From Acidimicrobiales bacterium (GTDB lineage Bacteria; Actinomycetota; Acidimicrobiia; Acidimicrobiales; SZUA-35), in assembly GCA_020630065.1 (NCBI GenBank), contig JAHDCC010000010.1:21494-72791 (forward strand): 51,298 nucleotides of DNA. The letters run 5' to 3'. Below the pieces are notes generated by a model. That model saw only the letters and a list, made by a program, of their open reading frames with translations. It searched no databases and was not told the DNA's origin. This document shows positions 16,301 through 24,331 of this stretch, piece after piece. Each line of letters opens with the position of its first letter. Within the stretch, counting starts at the first letter, position 1. The position numbers and the translations under genes are program-made.

Positions 16301-17624
16301 CTACTAGTTCTTCGTTGGTGCCTGTTGGGTCTTGCTGTAGCCGAATCGCTATTGCGACGGCAGCAAAGATAGTGAAAAGCTGGTGCGGCACTTGCAGGTA
16401 AAACGGGGTCTGAATAATGCCGATCAGTATCACGGTGTGAGCCCACACCCCTACCCGGGTGACTTGTTTCCGAGCCCAAAACAGGAACGAGAACATCGCC
16501 CCCATGTATCCGATGAGTCCAACCAGGCCGTGAGAAAATGACAACGACCACAACTGTCCGTGGGTGCCGATCGGCGGATGTTTAGGGTTCGGGTTCGGTC
16601 TAGGCGCACCCCAACCGAAGACAGGTCGTTCCGAAGCACCTTCGATTGCCCCCAAGATTAGGCTTGATCTGGTGGCATCGGACGGGCTTTCGTTGTTCAC
16701 TCGGGCTGAGACTAGATCGTTGAGAGGGCTGAAGATCAGAATAACTGACAGCACCAATCCACCGATGAACATCTGACCTAACAGTTTGGTTTTGCCGCTT
16801 AACCCAAATCGGAAGCCGGCGTATAACAAACCCAACCCAAGGCTTAGCCAGAGGCCTCGGTTTAGCGAAACGACTCCGGGAACCACCGATAGCAACAGGC
16901 CGACCCGCGCGAGTTTTTGGGAGATCCCAACTCGGGCATCGCTGGCTGCCATCAACCCGAATGGGGTTAACAGGCCGAGCATGGCACCCCAGCTGTTGGT
17001 GTATGAAAATGGCGCTTTGGGGCGAGGTACCGGAAACCCGACGATGCTCTGAATATCGGCGAATCCGGGGGTTACCATGGTTTTGACTAGCTCGTTGGCT
17101 TTAAGTGACGCCGGAAGTAGGTAGCCCATTGGGGACAGGTACGTGAACTCGCCAAGGAAGAACGCTAAGTAGCCTCCCGCTATTGTCGCCAGCCACCAAT
17201 AGGTGAACGCTCGAGCTATCCGCCATACGTCAACCCCACGACCACCGTTGAGGCAGTAAAGCAACATGATTCCCGCCGATACGTAATAGCCGACACGCAG
17301 CGAGTACCCGGCGAGGCGGGGAACAGTATCGATACTGAAGGCCGACCCTAATACCCCGACGAGGAAGATGCCGTAGAGGAACATGCCTTTTGGCGCAACA
17401 ACGTCTCGGCGTTGGACGAGAAAGATCAACATGATCGCGGCGGTGGCGACCCACATAAAGCCACTGACTCCTAGCAGGAACCAAAGCGGATATGCCGTGA
17501 TCATTAACGCTAACGGCCATGAGGGAAGCGGTGATGACGCTTCGATACGCATAACACTCGGCTGCCCCTGTCCAGACGCAGAGGACTGAAGTTCGGGGAA
17601 GGCTGGTTGGTCTGCGAGTGTCAT
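16293..17624 (-). CDS. O-antigen ligase/polymerase-like membrane protein (Wzy/WaaL type)
   Basis: 443 residues, about 11-12 helices. The Wzy_C family mark is the large extracytoplasmic loop with RSSLILGAIEGASERPVFGWG, a Pro-rich stretch NPNPKHPP and THGQLWSLSFSHGLVG, where catalytic His and Arg residues usually sit. An earlier VSLNRGLWLSLGLG segment carries the conserved Arg. It would polymerise glycan repeats or join the glycan to an acceptor. It is the second gene after the Wzz/kinase-like gene on the minus strand (11-base gap). Ligase versus polymerase cannot be decided from the sequence. Confidence 0.85.
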   Translation of the reverse strand: MTLADQPAFPELQSSASGQGQPSVMRIEASSPLPSWPLALMITAYPLWFLLGVSGFMWVATAAIMLIFLVQRRDVVAPKGMFLYGIFLVGVLGSAFSIDTVPRLAGYSLRVGYYVSAGIMLLYCLNGGRGVDVWRIARAFTYWWLATIAGGYLAFFLGEFTYLSPMGYLLPASLKANELVKTMVTPGFADIQSIVGFPVPRPKAPFSYTNSWGAMLGLLTPFGLMAASDARVGISQKLARVGLLLSVVPGVVSLNRGLWLSLGLGLLYAGFRFGLSGKTKLLGQMFIGGLVLSVILIFSPLNDLVSARVNNESPSDATRSSLILGAIEGASERPVFGWGAPRPNPNPKHPPIGTHGQLWSLSFSHGLVGLIGYMGAMFSFLFWARKQVTRVGVWAHTVILIGIIQTPFYLQVPHQLFTIFAAVAIAIRLQQDPTGTNEELVVS

Positions 17625-17635
17625 TTGGTTGTCTG

Positions 17636-19243
17636 CTATCGTTCGGCGACGACAACGCCGTCTACTGCCGAACCAACTTTTCTTAGCTGGGCGATGGCGT
17701 CGGCGATTGTTTGGCGAGATTCGGAGTCACTATCAACAACGAGTAGAGCGCCGTCGCATACCCGTGCAATGTCGACTGCGTCGGCTGCGGTCAACACCGG
17801 AGGAGCTTCGACAAATACCAGGTCGTAGTCGGTTTCGAGTGCCGACATCAAACGTCCGAAGGCTTCGCTTTGAATAACTTTGTCTGGACGTCCGGTCTGG
17901 GTTCCTGCCCCAAGGAAATTGAGGTTCTCAACTCTTGGAACAGCTTCTATAACTTCGGCCAACGAGCTGCCACTCATGATGACGTCGCTTAAACCGGTGG
18001 TAGGACGCATGCCAAGGTACTGCGCCATGAGGCGTTGACGTAGGTCGGCGCCGACCAGCAAGGTTCGTCGACCGGCTCGTGCCGCCGTCACCGCCATGTT
18101 GGCCAATACGAGGCTACCCGCATAGGAGCTCGTGATACCGGCTACCAAGACGAGAGACTTGTCGCCGTTGTCGAGAGCAAACGTCGTCGAGCCATGAAGT
18201 CGTCTATATGCGTCGCTAGAAGGGCTACTGCCTGACGCCAGCGTTTCCACCGGAGCCGGCAACCCAAATTTCTTACGATCGACCGGAGCTGATCCAAGCA
18301 CCTGGGCGCCGAGGGCTGAGATCTCTGTATTCGCGCTACGGATACGGTCATCGCCTCGGTCGAGGATATATGCGATGCTCAAGCCGACAACCAGCCCTAG
18401 CAGACTACCTAGGAACAACCCGGAACTAGCTGGCAGGCCTTGCCGGCTGAGCGGTACCTCAGCGTCGGTTAGAACAACACCGGGGTCTACGGTGGAGACT
18501 TCCAAAGCTGCGTAGTTGCTTCCGATCTCGGTAAGTTCTCGGGTTTTAGCAATCTCGGCTGCGTTCTGCGGAATTTCGACCAAGAAGTCCGGGTTCGCTG
18601 CGGCCGCTGCGGCTTGGGCTTCGCTTCGTTCGTCTGCTAGATCGGTTAGCTCTTCAATCAGTTTGGCTTCTCTAAGCGCCAAGCGTTCCCTGACGGCGAC
18701 ACGGTCGGAGGAGACTTTCGATGCCCGAAATTCGAGGTAAGCGACCGCAGTGGACTGGGCGACAGCTCGCGCCCGTTCTGGGTCGTTAGCGCTAGCGGTG
18801 AAGCTAAGAATATTGGAATCGCCTGCAACTTCGACCTCTAGCTGAGCTAGCTGGCTTTGGGCGCCTTCACGATCTAGCTGACCGGAGGCAACAACTTCGG
18901 CCGCGGCTGCCCGCACTTCGGCTTCGTTGAACGTCTCGCTGTTGAGATCTTCCCCTTGGTCAACCAATGCCAGAGCCCATTCGGCGACTCGCTGAGATGA
19001 CGCCACCCGAACTTCGGATTCGATGTCAATCTGACGGGCAACGTCAAGGTTTGGGTCGCTGCTTTGCGACACGATTGGCCGGACCTGGACCCGTGACTCG
19101 GCAACAAATACTCGTTGCTGTGAGCTGAGAAGAACGAACCCTAGGAGCGCCCCAAAGATAACCAGCGCCGCTACGATCGCCCACCGTCGCCGTATCGCGT
19201 CGACGTAACTTGTGATACTAACTATCGACCCTGTTTGTGCCAT
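17636..19243 (-). CDS. Wzz chain-length regulator fused to a degenerate BY-kinase domain
   Basis: 535 residues. Wzz part: cytoplasmic start, helix 1 (about 22-43), a coiled-coil-rich periplasmic region (about 50-265), and helix 2 in SGLFLGSLLGLVVGLSIAYI. It is followed by a BY-kinase-like P-loop fold (about 330-535). The kinase motifs are broken: where GxxGxGKS/T is expected the protein has VAGITSSYAGSLVLANMA with no Lys. Walker A' is LLVGADLRQ, with the first Asp of LLxDxD replaced by Gly. Walker B is VFVEAPP with Glu for Asp. No C-terminal tyrosine cluster exists. It probably controls chain length as a structural co-polymerase without autophosphorylation. The ATG at 19243 has no clear ribosome site. 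Confidence 0.88.
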   Translation of the reverse strand: MAQTGSIVSITSYVDAIRRRWAIVAALVIFGALLGFVLLSSQQRVFVAESRVQVRPIVSQSSDPNLDVARQIDIESEVRVASSQRVAEWALALVDQGEDLNSETFNEAEVRAAAAEVVASGQLDREGAQSQLAQLEVEVAGDSNILSFTASANDPERARAVAQSTAVAYLEFRASKVSSDRVAVRERLALREAKLIEELTDLADERSEAQAAAAAANPDFLVEIPQNAAEIAKTRELTEIGSNYAALEVSTVDPGVVLTDAEVPLSRQGLPASSGLFLGSLLGLVVGLSIAYILDRGDDRIRSANTEISALGAQVLGSAPVDRKKFGLPAPVETLASGSSPSSDAYRRLHGSTTFALDNGDKSLVLVAGITSSYAGSLVLANMAVTAARAGRRTLLVGADLRQRLMAQYLGMRPTTGLSDVIMSGSSLAEVIEAVPRVENLNFLGAGTQTGRPDKVIQSEAFGRLMSALETDYDLVFVEAPPVLTAADAVDIARVCDGALLVVDSDSESRQTIADAIAQLRKVGSAVDGVVVAER

Positions 19244-19610
19244 TAGAGTTGAAACCCCTACCAGTTTTGCGTGCCGCCTACGTGCGGATTCTAGAATCTA
19301 TCGGTCTGCTCATGCCTGACCTTCAGTACTCAGACCTTAGTGAGATCGGCGAAAAGTTTCCAAAGATGAGGCTTCCCCAAGCCACCGACCAACGTCACAT
19401 CCCGCTCGTTTTGACCTCGACCACGATGCAACCCTACAGTCTTGCTCGGAAGTTAACGGAGGGAAAATTACATCCCTATCGATATCAAAGGTGTACCCGT
19501 GGTCACAATTTTTGCCTATTTGGGGACTTTATCCCCGTGAAATCCGTTCCCAAGCTCAAGCTTCGCACGAAATGGCCCGTAAGGTATGTTTACCACTGCC
19601 GAGGAGTGAA
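19244..19610. other. 367-bp divergent spacer between wzz-like and cysD genes
   Basis: This should hold promoters for both directions. A GGGG/CCCC hairpin lies at 19522-19536. A + strand frame is open from a GTG at 19237 to a TGA at 19612-19614 (125 codons), overlapping the cysD start as ATGA, but its composition resembles no protein I know. I see no recognisable riboswitch. Confidence 0.4.
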
Positions 19611-20516
19611 ATGAAAACCAAGCTTTCGCACGTTGGTGCGCTCGAATCTGAAGCTATACATATCATTCGTGAAGTCGCTGCCGAGTTCGAACGGCCAGCA
19701 CTGCTGTTCTCAGGAGGCAAGGACTCGATCCTTTGTCTTGAACTAGCGTTGCGGGCTTTCGCACCTGCACCGATTCCATTCCCAATCATGCACGTCGACA
19801 CCGGGCATAATTTCCCCGAAGTCATCGACTTCCGTGATCGAGTAGTCGAACGGACTGGGGTGAAGCTTATTGTTGCTTCGGTCCAGAAGGCGATCGACGA
19901 AGGAAAGGTCGTTGAAGACACCGGAATCAACGCGTCCCGCAACCGGCTTCAGACGACGGCGCTGCTAGACGCCATCGAGGAACACAAGTTCGATGCCTTG
20001 TTCGGCGGAGCCCGCCGAGACGAAGAGAAAGCCCGAGCCAAAGAACGGGTCTACAGTTTCCGTGACGAATTCGGGCAATGGGACCCCAAAGGTCAACGGC
20101 CCGAACTGTGGAACTTGTATAACGGTCGCCACAAACCAGGCGAACACATGCGTATCTTCCCGATTTCCAACTGGACCGAGCTCGACGTTTGGAACTACAT
20201 TAAAGATCAGGATCTAGAGATCCCGGATGTTTATTACGCTCATAAGCGTGAAGTGTTCCAACGTGACGGCATGTGGCTAGCGAAGACCCCATTTATCAAT
20301 ATGGCAGAAGGTGAAGAAACCGAGGAACGCATGGTTCGTTTCCGCACAATCGGTGACGCTACCTGCACCGGAGCCGTGGACTCGCCAGCTACCACAATTG
20401 ACCAAGTAATTGAAGAAGTTGGTGCTACACGAATTACCGAACGTGGAGCGACTCGTGCAGATGACCGAACGGCTGAAGCGGCAATGGAAGACCGCAAGAA
20501 AGAGGGTTACTTCTAA
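19611..20516 (+). CDS. cysD: Sulfate adenylyltransferase subunit 2
   Basis: 301 residues from the ATG at 19611, preceded by GAGGAG; upstream in-frame codons do not match the family. It is the catalytic PP-loop subunit of ATP sulfurylase, which forms APS from ATP and sulfate with CysN. The PP motif is LLFSGGKDS (about 32-40), then HVDTGHNFPEVIDFRD, GGARRDEEKARAKER, and the family C-terminal stretch FPISNWTELDVWNYI. It ends TAATG with cysN, so the two are translationally coupled. No APS/PAPS reductase gene lies nearby, so PAPS for sulfation is a plausible product of the operon. Confidence 0.97.
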   Translation: MKTKLSHVGALESEAIHIIREVAAEFERPALLFSGGKDSILCLELALRAFAPAPIPFPIMHVDTGHNFPEVIDFRDRVVERTGVKLIVASVQKAIDEGKVVEDTGINASRNRLQTTALLDAIEEHKFDALFGGARRDEEKARAKERVYSFRDEFGQWDPKGQRPELWNLYNGRHKPGEHMRIFPISNWTELDVWNYIKDQDLEIPDVYYAHKREVFQRDGMWLAKTPFINMAEGEETEERMVRFRTIGDATCTGAVDSPATTIDQVIEEVGATRITERGATRADDRTAEAAMEDRKKEGYF

Positions 20517-21769
20517 TGGATCTCCTACGACTAGCTACCGCCGGTTCGGTAGACGACGGCAAGAGCACACTGATCGGAAGACTTCTCTATGACTCGAAGT
20601 CCATCTTCGAAGATCAGATGGAAGCTATCGAAACGACCAGCAAGAACAAGGGTGAGGAATCCGTCAACCTTGCGTTGTTAACCGACGGCCTTCGTGCCGA
20701 ACGGGAACAGGGCATCACGATCGATGTCGCCCACCGTTACTTCGCAACTCCTAAACGCAAGTTCATTATCGGCGACACCCCCGGCCACACCCAATACACC
20801 AGAAATATGGTGACCGGTGCGTCTACCGCTGACCTAGCGATTGTTCTAATCGACGCCCGAAATGGGATTGTTGAACAATCCCGACGCCACGCGTTTATCG
20901 CCAGCTTGCTTCGTATCCCCCACATTGTGGTGGCGATCAACAAGATGGATCTCGTTGATTTTGATGAGGAAGTGTTCGAGAACATCCGCCAAGAGTTCAC
21001 CGAATTTGCCACGAAACTAGATGTTCCGGATCTAACGTTCATCCCTATGTCAGCCTTGTTGGGTGACAACGTTGTTGACCGCTCTGCGAATATGAACTGG
21101 TATCAGGGTGCAACCCTCCTCCACCATTTGGAGGAGCTCCACATTGCCTCTGACCGCAATATGGTTGATGTTCGACTTCCTGTCCAATACGTGATTCGAC
21201 CACAAACTGATGCGCATCACGACTATCGCGGCTATGCCGGTACGGTAGCCGGTGGCATCATGAAGGTCGGTGACGAAGTTGCGGCGCTTCCCTCTGGGCT
21301 TAGCACTCGGATCAAATCCATAGAAGTTGCTGGGAAACCGGTTGACGAAGCGAATCCGGGAACAGCCGTTGTCGTTCTCCTCGAAGACGAAATCGATATC
21401 AGCCGTGGTGACATGATCTGTCGTGTCAACAACCAGCCAGAAGTTACTCAAGACGTCGAAGCGATGATTTGTTGGATGGCCGACGGCAGCCAGCTGACCG
21501 AGGGTTCAAAGCTTGCTATCAAGCACACAACCAACTGGGCGCGCACAATCGTCAAAGACATGCGGTACCGACTCAACATCAACACTCTTCACCGAGACGA
21601 AGCTGCGACTTCGTTGAAACTGAACGAAATCGGCCGTGTCCGCCTTCGCATCACGAAACCGATTTTTGCTGACAAGTACCGGCGCAACCGAACCACAGGT
21701 TCGTTCATTCTGGTCGACGAGCACACCAACGTCACCGTCGGTGCTGGCATGATCATCGATACTGAGTAA
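20516..21769 (+). CDS. cysN: Sulfate adenylyltransferase subunit 1 (GTPase)
   Basis: 417 residues, EF-Tu-like GTPase that drives the CysD reaction. G1 is GSVDDGKST (about 10-18), the G2 region is EREQGITIDVAHRYF, G3 is DTPGH, and G4 is NKMD. Beta-barrel domains follow, with QTDAHHDYRGYAGTVAGG and a C-terminal TGSFILVDEHTNVTVGAGM. The length is that of a stand-alone CysN with no fused CysC, and an APS kinase gene follows 17 bases after. The ATG overlaps the cysD stop by one base. Confidence 0.97.
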   Translation: MDLLRLATAGSVDDGKSTLIGRLLYDSKSIFEDQMEAIETTSKNKGEESVNLALLTDGLRAEREQGITIDVAHRYFATPKRKFIIGDTPGHTQYTRNMVTGASTADLAIVLIDARNGIVEQSRRHAFIASLLRIPHIVVAINKMDLVDFDEEVFENIRQEFTEFATKLDVPDLTFIPMSALLGDNVVDRSANMNWYQGATLLHHLEELHIASDRNMVDVRLPVQYVIRPQTDAHHDYRGYAGTVAGGIMKVGDEVAALPSGLSTRIKSIEVAGKPVDEANPGTAVVVLLEDEIDISRGDMICRVNNQPEVTQDVEAMICWMADGSQLTEGSKLAIKHTTNWARTIVKDMRYRLNINTLHRDEAATSLKLNEIGRVRLRITKPIFADKYRRNRTTGSFILVDEHTNVTVGAGMIIDTE

Positions 21770-21786
21770 AGGAATCGTATAAACCC

Positions 21787-22383
21787 ATGACCAACTTGCC
21801 GGTAACAGAAAACACGGTTTGGCACGATAGTGCCGTGGACCGTTCGTTACGGTCAGCGGCAACTGGCAATTCGGGTTCTACTATTTGGTTCACCGGGCTG
21901 TCTGGTTCTGGAAAGTCGTCGATCGGCGTTGAGCTTGAACGACTTCTTCTGGAACGAGGCCGCCCGGCCTATCTTTTAGATGGCGACAACTTACGTCAAG
22001 GACTCAACGGAGACCTCGGCTTTTCGGCCGATGACCGCGACGAGAACATCAGACGGGTGGCCCACGTTGCTCGTCTTATGGCCGACGCGGGCATCACGGC
22101 GATCGTTCCGGTAGTAAGCCCTTACCGGGCAGCTCGAGACTTAGCTCGAGGCCTACACGCAGCCGCTGACGTGCCGTTCTATGAAGTCTTTGTCGACACG
22201 CCGTTAGAGGTATGCGAGCAGCGGGATCCCAAAGGGTTGTACGCTCGTGCACGGTCAGGCGAGATCAAAAATATGACGGGGATCGACGACCCTTATGAGG
22301 CGCCGTTAAACCCTGAATTCCGCTTCACCCCAGAGGACGGCGACCCAACCACCATCGCCGAAACTCTCACCGCCAGCGTCTAG
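21787..22383 (+). CDS. cysC: Adenylylsulfate kinase
   Basis: 198 residues. It phosphorylates APS to PAPS. Walker A is FTGLSGSGKSS (about 36-46), followed by LLDGDNLRQGLNGDLGFS with the APS-binding residues, RDENIRRVAHVARLMADAG, a VSPYRAARDLAR stretch with the catalytic Ser-Pro, and the lid DPKGLYARARSGEIKNMTG. It completes PAPS synthesis with cysD and cysN. The natural in-window user of PAPS is the sulfotransferase at 10318-11217. The stop is 80 bases from the LCP gene end, convergent. Confidence 0.96.
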   Translation: MTNLPVTENTVWHDSAVDRSLRSAATGNSGSTIWFTGLSGSGKSSIGVELERLLLERGRPAYLLDGDNLRQGLNGDLGFSADDRDENIRRVAHVARLMADAGITAIVPVVSPYRAARDLARGLHAAADVPFYEVFVDTPLEVCEQRDPKGLYARARSGEIKNMTGIDDPYEAPLNPEFRFTPEDGDPTTIAETLTASV

Positions 22384-22463
22384 CCGACTAGCGCTAACCC
22401 TTCAGAAACAGCTGACAATAAACTGTGTGACTTGCCGACGCCAGTAAGCATCAGGTTCGCCGA

Positions 22464-23972
22464 CTAGGCGGTACATTCGCTAGCTTGGTCTTCCTCTGCT
22501 GGGACCACGCCGGTTGCTTCTTCGGTTTCAGTGATCGGCTCGGTGACAACCGTATTGTCTTCTGCCGGGGGCGCTGGTTCTGCCACCGACGGAGCCGGGC
22601 CTTCCACATCGACTGGTTCAACACGTATACCTTCGAAGTTTGAACCCGTGACGAGTGTGACTCCGTCGATTCCGGGGTCGCTTTGGAACGTAACGTCGTT
22701 GTTGATGTAGATCGCAACGGTTTTAGCGGCCGCTTCTTGTCCCGGACCGTACCGGATGATTGTGGTCGTTGCGGTTTGTGAGGCGTCTCCGATTTCACCG
22801 ATCTTGAATCCTTGTGATTCCAACGCCCCGCTGGCAGAGGAGGCTTGGCCTTGGGTTCCTGATCCGTTTAATACCGATGTGGTAAAGGAGGCTTTCCCGA
22901 CTGTACCTTCGGGCAGATCCTCGCTTTCACGGAACAGGTTAAGAACGTCTTGGGCTTCGTTTACTTTGAGTTCGAGAACGGCGGCGTCACCGATTCGCGC
23001 GTCGACTACGGGTAGCGAGTAGGATTCGATTCCCTCGCTGCCTACCGCTCGGAACGTACGGGCCAAACTCAAAAGGTCGGTTGTTGAGGTTCCGCTCGAG
23101 ATTTGAAGATTCTGGCCAGCGGCCCGAGCCACCTGATTAAATTCGTCGACGTCAAACAGGTTTGCTTTTGCTGCTGTAGCGTCAGCGACCCGAGTGAGGA
23201 AATATCGTTGGCGGGTGGTGCGCCCCAGGTCGCTCGAACCGTCGGTCCTCCACTCTCCATCTTCGAAGTATTGCAGTTTCCGGGTTCGGGCAAATGCCAA
23301 TGCTTGGATTCCATCTAGTGTGTGACATCCTGCAGTTTCGATGTTAAGACCGGTGTTTGGGTCACGCATCGGGGTCTCGAAGTACATGGGAACTCCGCCT
23401 AGAGCATCGATGACGTCTTGGAAGCCGACGAAGTTGACTTCGGCGTATTGATTGATCTTGATTCCAAGGTTGAGTTCTACGGTCTCGACGAGTCGGGCTG
23501 GACCACCCTCCCCATTAAACGATGAGTTGACGCGCCCCTTTTCTTGTCCTGGAATGTCGACCCAGAGATCTCTCGGAACTGACAATAAACGAATGGTTGA
23601 GTTTTTGGTGTTGACCCTCGCCACCATGATCGTGTCGGTGCGTCGCCCACCCAGATTCGAGCCGTCAAGAAAGGCACCGGAGTTCGGGTCGGTCGAATCT
23701 ATTCCTTCGCGACTATCGGTGCCGACTAGCAGCCAATTCGAAACGCCACCATCGGACGTCGACAAACCCTCAACGGGAATTGTCTGTACATCCCCTAGCA
23801 CTTGGTTCGCCCAGAATAGAACTCCGGCCGACAGAACCAAAAGAACGGTCGAGACTGCGCCCAGCGTCAGGAGTAATTTCTGACCGATCGACCGCCGCGG
23901 CCTACCGACAGGCCGTAGCGATTCACCTCTGGAAGTTCGAACGACACCTCGTCGGTTGGACCCTTCAGACAT
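22464..23972 (-). CDS. LytR-CpsA-Psr (LCP) family glycopolymer ligase with LytR_C domain
   Basis: 502 residues from the ATG at 23972; a TTG at 24020 is the alternative. A basic cytoplasmic start (RRGVVRTSRGESLRPVGRP) precedes one helix (KLLLTLGAVSTVLLVLSAGV). The LCP domain has WLLVGTDSRE, RRTDTIMVARVN, LLSVPRDLWVDIPG, CHTLDGIQALAFARTRK and SDLGRTTRQRYFL, with the Arg/Asp residues that bind the polyprenyl pyrophosphate. A LytR_C domain follows (TTSVLNGSGTQG to FEGIRVEPV), then an acidic, Pro-rich tail. LCP enzymes attach undecaprenyl-linked polymers to peptidoglycan outside the membrane, which suits the last step of this glycan locus. A 22-codon upstream ORF overlaps its start. Confidence 0.93.
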   Translation of the reverse strand: MSEGSNRRGVVRTSRGESLRPVGRPRRSIGQKLLLTLGAVSTVLLVLSAGVLFWANQVLGDVQTIPVEGLSTSDGGVSNWLLVGTDSREGIDSTDPNSGAFLDGSNLGGRRTDTIMVARVNTKNSTIRLLSVPRDLWVDIPGQEKGRVNSSFNGEGGPARLVETVELNLGIKINQYAEVNFVGFQDVIDALGGVPMYFETPMRDPNTGLNIETAGCHTLDGIQALAFARTRKLQYFEDGEWRTDGSSDLGRTTRQRYFLTRVADATAAKANLFDVDEFNQVARAAGQNLQISSGTSTTDLLSLARTFRAVGSEGIESYSLPVVDARIGDAAVLELKVNEAQDVLNLFRESEDLPEGTVGKASFTTSVLNGSGTQGQASSASGALESQGFKIGEIGDASQTATTTIIRYGPGQEAAAKTVAIYINNDVTFQSDPGIDGVTLVTGSNFEGIRVEPVDVEGPAPSVAEPAPPAEDNTVVTEPITETEEATGVVPAEEDQASECTA

Positions 23973-24033
23973 AGGTAATGAACCTAGCAATGAATGGGTG
24001 GATTTGGGAGTCGGTCTCAAAACATTGTCGCAT
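23965..24033 (-). CDS. 22-codon leader ORF overlapping the LCP start
   Basis: On the minus strand AAAGGAGA, an excellent ribosome site, stands 6 bases before an ATG at 24033. The frame encodes MRQCFETDSQIHPFIARFIT plus two residues and ends in TGA at 23965-23967. The stop overlaps the LCP start as ATGTCTGA, while the LCP ATG itself has no good ribosome site. This is the usual arrangement of translational coupling. The peptide is probably a leader without its own function. Confidence 0.4.
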   Translation of the reverse strand: MRQCFETDSQIHPFIARFITYV

Positions 24034-24278
24034 GTTTCTCCTTTAACGACCCCATTAACTACCCCTATGACCAGTCGTTGACGCGTCTGGCTGTGACGCG
24101 ACTCTCAGTAACTAAAGAAAGAAATTTGCCCAACCTTCTCGATGTTTGACGCGACCATGACACCTCTCACCTGCTGAACCTTACTATCCGCGCCAAACAA
24201 AAAACCCCAACTAGCGTTCTCGGACGCTCCGACAATTCCCGCCATAGCAGCTTTGAGAGGGATTTTCCCTGTGAAATA

Positions 24279-24294
24279 TAGTACTATGGTACTA
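24279..24294. promoter_or_regulatory. Palindrome in the spacer upstream of the FtsK-related gene
   Basis: TAGTAC (24279-24284), four bases, GTACTA (24289-24294): a perfect 6-bp inverted repeat 38 bases before the ATG at 24332. The surrounding spacer 24034-24331 separates two outward-transcribed genes. It also has a small AGGGA/TCCCT hairpin and a weak AGCGT/ACGCT stem followed on the minus strand by six T. An ORF of 71 codons on the minus strand (24105-24320) is not convincing. Confidence 0.35.
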
Positions 24295-24331
24295 CTTGGT
24301 GATACATGTATATGGGCCATGGAGATTCAAC

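Noticed and set aside
24105-24320. 71-codon minus-strand ORF in the LCP/FtsK-like spacer
   Set aside because: No ribosome site seen, no recognisable domain, and it covers the likely promoter region.
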